From Flavobacteriaceae bacterium (lineage in GTDB: Bacteria > Bacteroidota > Bacteroidia > Flavobacteriales > Flavobacteriaceae), in NCBI GenBank assembly GCA_016763595.1, contig JAESTN010000163.1:1-7484 (forward strand): DNA of 7,484 nucleotides, written 5' to 3'. The first letter of the stretch is position 1. Each line of letters begins with the position of its first letter. Of this stretch, positions 1-4,474 are shown in pieces. The position numbers and the translations under genes were made by a program. The notes under the pieces are model-generated. The model was given only the letters and a program-made list of their open reading frames with translations, was not told the DNA's origin and made no database searches.

Positions 1-1451
1 AGAACGCCCCTTCAATGCAGTCTTTTGTGCATGGAGTTTCAGGTTCAGACTGGCTATTATTTGCAGGAAGAACAAACTCAAAAGATTCTTTAAATGGCGG
101 ACTTCACAATTTAGATGGGGATTATACAAATACCTCTTTTACAAGAAAGTCTTTTAATAATCGCATACATGTATACAATGTAGAAAAAGATGTGTCAATC
201 AGTATTTCTATTGAAGAAATGATTCAGGTGCTAACTACAAAACCTTTTTCTACGTATAAGAGAGATACACTGAAAAAGTATGCAAGTGTATTTAAAAACA
301 CAAATGCATTTGTGCGTCAAGATGCAGATTTTTTATATGTAATTGGAGGCTATGGTCCAAAATATTCAATCCTCAAGCATGCAAGCCCCAAAGACACAAC
401 ATACATAGAAAAATACATTACTTATAATCAAATTGCAAAAATACATGTTCCTTCACTTATTAATTTAGTAAAGGGAGATTTAAGTAAGGTAAATGAAGAC
501 ATACTATTTGCTTTTGGGCAAAACACCAGTTTAATTGCAACAGGTGGAGAGTTGCATAAGTTTAATGGAAGTTTTTACTTTGCTACTGGTCATGACTTTG
601 GAAACAATGCGCCGAATTTTCAAAAATATGTGGATGCCGTGTATCCAGTTACTTTTGGGCCATTGGTGGTTCATAAAGACACTATAATGCATGGGATATC
701 GGCCTCTGTAGGAGCGGCAATTTCTGATGTGTCAAATCCAACAGATCCGAGTGCTGATAATCTTTCTGTTTTTAGAAGGAGAGATGGGCCAATTGCGCCA
801 GCCATTTATATAAGTCCAGTAAATGGAAAAATAGAACCAGGATTGGCTATTTATGCCGGTGTTTTTAAGCCTGGAGATGATAGTAATTTACAAGCCTGGA
901 ATAGTGCCATTTATGTGCATCCTAGTTGGGCAAATAGTGATAGTAAAATCTTTACGTTTGATGCCGCATATGATCAGAAGAATTACAATGTATATGCAAG
1001 TCCAAATTTTGTAGTCTATGATGCAGATACAAAAATATCTCACACCTATTTATTAGGAGGGATTGGAGATGGTAAACACGCGCCAGGAAATCATTTGTCT
1101 GGTTTTACAAATACAGGATTGCATATAAAAACCAAGATAAATAGCGTTCCATTAAAAAGTACGAACGAATTGTTTAGTACCAATCTTTTTGGAGGTGGAG
1201 AAGCTAATACAGCCCCATTTTATGGTGCAGAGGCAATATTGTTTCCGAATTCAGATTTGATGTATTTTAAAACGAGTACAGGAGAAGTAACTGAGGTTAT
1301 TGACATGTCTTCTTATGGAGCAAAAAAAAGTATTGAAGTAGGATATATTTTCGGAGGGATAGAAGCTTTTGTATCCAATCCAGGAACCTATGGTAAAACA
1401 AAATCTAGAGCATCTAACAAAATATGGAAGGTTACTTTAAAGAAAGAATAA
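1..1451 (+). CDS. Kelch-like beta-propeller protein, 5'-truncated by window edge
   Basis: Secreted or surface-type repeat protein of unknown function; 478 residues are visible from the first Met at position 15. The frame stays open to the window edge (codons before that Met read Asn-Ala-Pro-Ser), so Met15 is very probably internal and the true start with its signal sequence lies outside. Recurrent blade-like motifs, an aromatic/hydrophobic strand followed by a Gly pair, are visible: DWLLFAGRT (about residues 12-20), DFLYVIGGYG (105-114), SFYFATGHD (186-194), TYLLGGIGDG (344-353) and VGYIFGGIEAF (442-452). This spacing fits a Kelch-type propeller. The protein ends in IWKVTLKKE and shows no recognisable type IX secretion C-terminal domain, so a lipoprotein or plain periplasmic form is possible. 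A strong terminator follows, so it is transcribed separately from what lies downstream. No catalytic residues are recognised. The beta-propeller fold is fairly confident; the role is unknown. Confidence 0.78.
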   Translation, partial: NAPSMQSFVHGVSGSDWLLFAGRTNSKDSLNGGLHNLDGDYTNTSFTRKSFNNRIHVYNVEKDVSISISIEEMIQVLTTKPFSTYKRDTLKKYASVFKNTNAFVRQDADFLYVIGGYGPKYSILKHASPKDTTYIEKYITYNQIAKIHVPSLINLVKGDLSKVNEDILFAFGQNTSLIATGGELHKFNGSFYFATGHDFGNNAPNFQKYVDAVYPVTFGPLVVHKDTIMHGISASVGAAISDVSNPTDPSADNLSVFRRRDGPIAPAIYISPVNGKIEPGLAIYAGVFKPGDDSNLQAWNSAIYVHPSWANSDSKIFTFDAAYDQKNYNVYASPNFVVYDADTKISHTYLLGGIGDGKHAPGNHLSGFTNTGLHIKTKINSVPLKSTNELFSTNLFGGGEANTAPFYGAEAILFPNSDLMYFKTSTGEVTEVIDMSSYGAKKSIEVGYIFGGIEAFVSNPGTYGKTKSRASNKIWKVTLKKE

Positions 1452-1484
1452 CAACATAAAAGCACACTTTTTTTATTTCAATGG

Positions 1485-1529
1485 GCCAATTGACAAGTAT
1501 GTTTACATAAAATGTTGATTGGCTTTTTT
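1485..1529 (+). terminator. Rho-independent terminator after the Kelch-like gene
   Basis: Left arm GCCAATTGACA (1485-1495) pairs with right arm TGTTGATTGGC (1513-1523) over 11 positions, including two G-T wobbles, and is followed directly by six T residues (1524-1529). The 17-nt loop contains a smaller inverted repeat (TATG 1498-1501 with CATA 1506-1509), so the hairpin may extend inward. There is no T-run on the opposite strand, so it should act on + strand transcription only. It lies 33 bp after the Kelch-like stop codon. Confidence 0.8.
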
Positions 1530-1552
1530 AGTGTATTTGATACAAAAAAACG

Positions 1553-1735
1553 ATGAAAAATCTATTCTTATTAACCGTGTTCTTGAGTTTTAATATTTTA
1601 GTTATTACAGTACAAAAGTTTAAACTTGGTGTTGAGGTAGTCAATAGTGAAAAAAAAGAAAACGATCAAATTCCTAACTCAATTTTAATGGAGTTTACGG
1701 GGCATACACACTCAATTTATTTTTACGCTAATTAA
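1553..1735 (+). CDS. Hypothetical small exported or membrane-anchored protein (60 aa)
   Basis: Not recognised. The ORF starts with ATG (MKNLFLLTVF...) and opens with one hydrophobic segment of about 18 residues after a short Lys-containing N-terminus, as in a signal peptide or single membrane anchor. No clear signal peptidase site or lipobox Cys follows. The remaining 40 residues are mixed polar with no Cys and no known motif. It starts 24 bp after the terminator T-run of the Kelch-like gene, so it would need its own promoter; none with good Bacteroidota consensus is visible. Its stop overlaps the stop of the convergent ctaA gene. It could be a genuine small secreted peptide, the remnant of a longer gene, or a chance ORF in AT-rich spacer. 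The signal-like N-terminus is the main reason to keep it. Confidence 0.4.
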   Translation: MKNLFLLTVFLSFNILVITVQKFKLGVEVVNSEKKENDQIPNSILMEFTGHTHSIYFYAN

Positions 1736-2769
1736 GCCTTTACCCTTCTACTTTGCAGCCACAAATAAAATTGCAATCCAAACAAAATGGCTCCGGCCAA
1801 TAAATGGATAGCTTGAGTTCCCATAGGAATTTCTGCATAGTACATTAACATGCCCGTAATAGTTTCTAGGAAAATTAAAAACACAATCCAATTTACGAGT
1901 TTATAGCCTAAATTTTTAAGTTGATTTAAGTAAAACATCCAAAGGTTTACCAGTACAATTGCGATGGTAAAGGATCTGTGAAAATAAAATTTAAAACTTG
2001 GGTTTAAAAGGCTTAAGTTTTTGTTGTCAAAGCCAAATTCTTTTACCTGCTCATCAATAAATTGTCTTACTTGGGTTCCCATGGCAATTTGTATCAAACT
2101 AAAAACCGCAGAAATTATAAGTAATTTGCTAAATAGCCCGTGGTATTTGTGAGGTTTGTCATCCTGATCAGCATTGAATGGTTCAGAGACAATAAACCGC
2201 AATCGTAGTAATAATGCAATTATTAACAAGCCACCAATCATGTGTATGGTAATGATTGTCGGTTTTAAATTGCTGTCAATAACAACCTTTCCCATCCAAG
2301 CTTCTACAAGCATTAAGAATAAGGATAAAAAAGCAAGAATGGTAATTTCTTTGCGTTCTTTCCAGAATTTGGCTGCGGATAGAATTAAAAACACAAAGAA
2401 AATTCCTGCTACCGCAGATGATAATCTATTGATGTATTCTGTCCAAGTATGGAATTTATTGAATTTCGCGTAGGTATGTTTGGTGTATTTTTTCCAATTA
2501 TTAGTAGCAAAAGTTAAATAGGTTTTTACATCTTTTTGAGCAACATATAACGTCTCATCTTTAATGATGATCATCCCTTCTTTGTAATCTGTATTTGGCT
2601 GCCAAGTAATTTGAGCTTCTGAAGTTGGCGGAATGTAATAGCCAAAACATTTTGGCCAATCTGGGCACCCCATTCCAGAACCAGTCATTCTAACAACAGA
2701 GCCTGCTAAGAAAATAACATACACAGAGATAAGCGAAAGCTTAACAAATAAAGGAAGGCGTTTTTTCAC
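1732..2769 (-). CDS. ctaA: Heme A synthase (COX15/CtaA family)
   Basis: Inner-membrane enzyme that oxidises the C8 methyl of heme O to give heme A for aa3-type cytochrome c oxidase. The 345 residues contain about eight hydrophobic segments (roughly 9-27, 117-137, 143-163, 170-192, 212-232, 263-283, 289-310, 317-337), matching the two four-helix halves of the family. Seen motifs: GSVVRMTGSGMGCPDWPKC with a Cys pair (C35, C41) in the first external loop, EYINR (111-115) where many relatives have E-x-x-H-R, and candidate heme-ligand His residues H176 (TIITIH), H264 (FYFHR) and H322 (GTQAIH). Helices 1 and 2 are separated by a long external stretch (about 44-110), discussed as a finding. The start codon is GTG; no ATG lies close upstream in frame. 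It begins 5 bp after the HMA lipoprotein gene, so the two are almost certainly cotranscribed. No terminator hairpin was seen directly after the stop. Confidence 0.96.
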   Translation of the reverse strand: MKKRLPLFVKLSLISVYVIFLAGSVVRMTGSGMGCPDWPKCFGYYIPPTSEAQITWQPNTDYKEGMIIIKDETLYVAQKDVKTYLTFATNNWKKYTKHTYAKFNKFHTWTEYINRLSSAVAGIFFVFLILSAAKFWKERKEITILAFLSLFLMLVEAWMGKVVIDSNLKPTIITIHMIGGLLIIALLLRLRFIVSEPFNADQDDKPHKYHGLFSKLLIISAVFSLIQIAMGTQVRQFIDEQVKEFGFDNKNLSLLNPSFKFYFHRSFTIAIVLVNLWMFYLNQLKNLGYKLVNWIVFLIFLETITGMLMYYAEIPMGTQAIHLLAGAILFGLQFYLWLQSRRVKA

Positions 2770-2774
2770 GTAAT

Positions 2775-3146
2775 TTATTTTATGGGTTCGTTAAAAGTTG
2801 TGACACTTTTTGCATTTTTTACTTTGTATAGAGCTCCGCCAGCAATTCCGTTTACATAAGAAGTAATATCGTCTTGAGAAATTGCATTTGCATTGTAGGA
2901 TACCAACGCAATACTGTCCTTGAAAATTACTTTTACAGCCGTGATTCCTGCTTTTTTAGAAAGTTTAGATTGAATTACTCTTGCACAGCCAATTTCACAG
3001 GTCATCCCAGAAATATGAAAAGCCAATTTTTGTGGATTAGGAGCCGCTATTTCTTTTGATTCAAGTTTCTTTTTTGAATCTGTATTACACGCTGTAAAAG
3101 CAAAAGTTGTTGCCAATAGAAGGACTATAATTTGCCTAAATTTCAT
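2775..3146 (-). CDS. Heavy-metal-associated (HMA) domain lipoprotein with CX3C motif
   Basis: Probable copper-binding protein anchored outside the cytoplasm. The 123-residue product has a signal sequence of about 19 residues ending in TFAFTAC, with C20 as the likely lipidated Cys (a loose lipobox, usual in Bacteroidota), then a Lys/Ser-rich linker. Residues about 41-110 form a ferredoxin-like HMA domain: the metal loop is GMTCEIGCA with C50 and C54, one residue longer between the cysteines than the CxxC of CopZ, Atx1 or MerP. After it come the helix (IQSKLSKKAG), the AVKVIFKDSIALVSYN strands and the Gly-rich end. It is first in a unit with ctaA, 5 bp apart, which suggests a role in metal handling for cytochrome oxidase assembly; this is inference from context. 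Alternatives are a general periplasmic copper sink or a sensor accessory. It has no P-type ATPase domain and is too short to be a pump fragment. Confidence 0.88.
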   Translation of the reverse strand: MKFRQIIVLLLATTFAFTACNTDSKKKLESKEIAAPNPQKLAFHISGMTCEIGCARVIQSKLSKKAGITAVKVIFKDSIALVSYNANAISQDDITSYVNGIAGGALYKVKNAKSVTTFNEPIK

Positions 3147-3198
3147 AATAAATTTTGATTATCTAAGTATGTTGCAAATTTATCAATTAATTGGTTTA

Positions 3199-3231
3199 TA
3201 TCAGTGGAAAACATCGATTTTTGTACTGATA
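3199..3231. promoter_or_regulatory. Spaced inverted repeat in divergent intergenic region (possible operator or leader hairpin)
   Basis: TATCAGT (3199-3205) and ACTGATA (3225-3231) are perfect inverted copies separated by 19 bp; inside them AAAA and TTTT can also pair. The repeat lies between the divergent HMA-ctaA unit and the EamA transporter gene and ends 12 bp before the preferred ATG of the transporter. It could be a dyad for a DNA-binding regulator or a hairpin in the transporter leader RNA. A 10-bp palindrome, CAATTAATTG (3184-3193), lies just upstream. In AT-rich spacer both may be chance. Confidence 0.3.
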
Positions 3232-3243
3232 AAAAAACAATCT

Positions 3244-4116
3244 ATGTTTTCAAAAAATATAAAATGGGTGTATTTAGGGGTTCTTGCGTTGGTTTGGGGG
3301 AGCTCTTTTATCTTAATGAAAAAGGCTTTGATTGGTTTAACTCCTATTCAATTAGGTGCGCTAAGAATTATTATAACAGCTATATTTTTATTGTTAATCG
3401 GTTCTAGAAGCTTAAAAAAAATAGACAAACACCAATGGAAGTATATCGTCTATACGGCAATTTTGGGGACATTTTTCCCTGCTTTTATGTTTGCTTTTGC
3501 AGTGAATTATTTAGACAGTTCTATTGTAGCGATTCTAAACTCGTTAACACCATTTAATACCTTAATTTTTGGAGCATTGGTATTTGGTTTTTCATTTAAT
3601 AAGAAACAACTGATTGGTATTTCAATTGGTTTGATAGGAACGATGATTTTAATTTTAAACGGAGCAAGCTTAAATCCAGATCAAAATTATTGGTTTGCTT
3701 TTTTAATATTTTTAGCATCTATAGGGTATGCCATAAACGTAAACATGATTAAAAAGCACTTAAACGAAGTAAGTGCTTTAGGTATTGCAGTTGGTAATTT
3801 TGTATTAATGATTATTCCTGCATTAATTGTTTTGGCAAGTACCGGTTTTTTTACAGAATTTGAATTGACAAAAACCACTGTATCTTCTTTAGGGTATATT
3901 ACTGTGTTGTCAGTTTTAGGAACGGGAGTTGCCAAGGTGTTGTTTAATAAAATGGTACAGGTTACCACTCCTATATTTGCTTCTTCAGTAACCTACCTCA
4001 TTCCGTTAGTTGCTGTTTTTTGGGGAGTTATTGATGGTGAGAGCTTAAGTGCTATTCAGGCTATTGCAGGTGTTGTTATCTTATTAGGGGTGTATTTGGT
4101 AAATAAGAAAAAATAA
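3244..4116 (+). CDS. EamA/DMT-superfamily transporter
   Basis: Inner-membrane permease of the drug/metabolite transporter superfamily (RhaT/PecM/YdcZ-like); the substrate cannot be read from sequence. The 290-residue product from the ATG at 3244 has the usual family length with about ten hydrophobic helices in two EamA repeats, roughly 7-140 and 150-287. Typical landmarks are ALVWGSSFILMKKAL (15-29), LNSLTPFNTLIFG (98-110) and, in the second repeat, SSVTYLIPLVAVFWGVIDGE (247-266), with a short positively charged end (NKKK). The frame is open to an ATG at 3169, but those 25 extra residues overlap the divergent intergenic region and the inverted repeat, and they precede the normal family start, so 3244 is preferred. 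It is divergent from the HMA-ctaA unit and is followed after 63 bp by the GG-leader peptide gene on the same strand. The family call is secure; a link to peptide export would be speculation. Confidence 0.93.
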   Translation: MFSKNIKWVYLGVLALVWGSSFILMKKALIGLTPIQLGALRIIITAIFLLLIGSRSLKKIDKHQWKYIVYTAILGTFFPAFMFAFAVNYLDSSIVAILNSLTPFNTLIFGALVFGFSFNKKQLIGISIGLIGTMILILNGASLNPDQNYWFAFLIFLASIGYAINVNMIKKHLNEVSALGIAVGNFVLMIIPALIVLASTGFFTEFELTKTTVSSLGYITVLSVLGTGVAKVLFNKMVQVTTPIFASSVTYLIPLVAVFWGVIDGESLSAIQAIAGVVILLGVYLVNKKK

Positions 4117-4136
4117 ATTTTTTAGAGTTTATTTTT

Positions 4137-4166
4137 TTTGATGTATATTTAAGTCATATTAATTTT
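4137..4166 (+). promoter_or_regulatory. Weak candidate Bacteroidota-type promoter for the GG-leader peptide gene
   Basis: TTTG at 4137-4140 is followed after 18 bp by TTAATTTT (4159-4166), which partly resembles the TAnnTTTG minus-7 element known from Bacteroides and Flavobacterium. It misses the second and last consensus bases. The ATG lies 13 bp after the element. The match is poor in a region made almost wholly of A and T, so it is only a candidate; cotranscription from the EamA gene is the alternative. Confidence 0.22.
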
Positions 4167-4179
4167 AAAAAAAAATATT

Positions 4180-4398
4180 ATGTTAAAAGAATTAGTGAAA
4201 AATGGTGCGAGACAATTGTCTAGGGAAGAACAAAAAAATGTAAGTGGAGGTAATATTGTAGATCCTGATGGTATGCAAGCATTAAGAGAGGCAGGAGATT
4301 GTATAGCGGTAGCAAATGCAATAGCAGGAAATACAGACTCTTTTGAGTTTTTAGGACATTACAATCAGTGTATGTCTGATTTTGAAGAAAGAAGGTAA
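4180..4398 (+). CDS. Double-glycine leader peptide (bacteriocin-like / ComC-type leader)
   Basis: Small precursor peptide of 72 residues. The N-terminal 24 residues fit a double-glycine leader: MLKELVKNGARQLSREEQKN then VSGG, with Leu at -12, Ser at -11, Glu at -8, Val at -4 and Gly-Gly at -2/-1, close to the consensus LSxxELxxIxGG (Gln replaces Leu at -7). Such leaders are cleaved by the C39 peptidase domain of peptidase-containing ABC transporters during export. The predicted mature part is residues 25-72 (48 residues) with exactly two cysteines, C41 and C64, that could form one disulfide. It has nine Asp/Glu against three Arg and no Lys or Trp, so it is strongly acidic, unlike typical cationic class II bacteriocins. 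No immunity gene, C39 transporter, HlyD-like partner or modification enzyme is in the window, and a terminator follows. It may be an antimicrobial, a signal, or another exported peptide. The leader call is firm; the function is unknown. Confidence 0.8.
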   Translation: MLKELVKNGARQLSREEQKNVSGGNIVDPDGMQALREAGDCIAVANAIAGNTDSFEFLGHYNQCMSDFEERR

Positions 4399-4424
4399 TT
4401 AATTTTACCCTTTTGATATAAAAA

Positions 4425-4457
4425 AAAGCCACACTTTTAAATAAAAAGTGTGGCTTT
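4425..4457. terminator. Bidirectional Rho-independent terminator
   Basis: GCCACACTTTT (4428-4438) and AAAAGTGTGGC (4444-4454) are perfect inverted repeats with a 5-nt loop. The stem extends by three A-T pairs on the outside (4425-4427 with 4455-4457). On the minus strand the stem is followed by seven T residues (complement of 4421-4427), an excellent terminator for the M16 operon ending at 4475. On the plus strand the tail is TTTCTT, adequate for the GG-leader peptide gene ending at 4398. Confidence 0.92.
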
Positions 4458-4474
4458 CTTGTAACTATGATTAA

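Noticed and set aside
1514..1539. Possible promoter (GTTG ... TGTATTTG) before the 60-codon ORF
   Set aside because: The minus-7 match is imperfect, the spacing of 14 bp is too short, and the upstream element overlaps the terminator stem.
1677..1718. Direct repeat ACTCAATTT at 1677-1685 and 1710-1718
   Set aside because: Nine AT-rich bases repeated once within a short stretch is expected by chance and has no accompanying structure.
2174..2473. Plus-strand ORF of 99 codons inside ctaA
   Set aside because: It is antisense to the highly conserved CtaA coding region and has no recognisable features.
3169..3243. Upstream ATG extending the EamA transporter by 25 residues
   Set aside because: The extension lies in the divergent intergenic region across an inverted repeat, and family proteins normally start a few residues before the first helix, which the ATG at 3244 provides.
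3687..3968. Minus-strand ORF of 93 codons inside the EamA gene
   Set aside because: It is antisense to conserved transmembrane coding sequence; a shadow frame.
4108..4137. Possible terminator after the EamA gene: AAAAAATAAA pairing with TTTATTTTTT around a 10-nt loop
   Set aside because: All pairs are A-T, the stem is weak, and it overlaps the stop codon; low-complexity AT sequence makes such matches by chance. Not listed as a feature, though some termination is possible.
4220..4432. Minus-strand ORF of 70 codons opposite the GG-leader peptide
   Set aside because: Its product is a low-complexity Leu/Tyr/His-rich sequence antisense to a well-supported gene, and it runs across the terminator stem.
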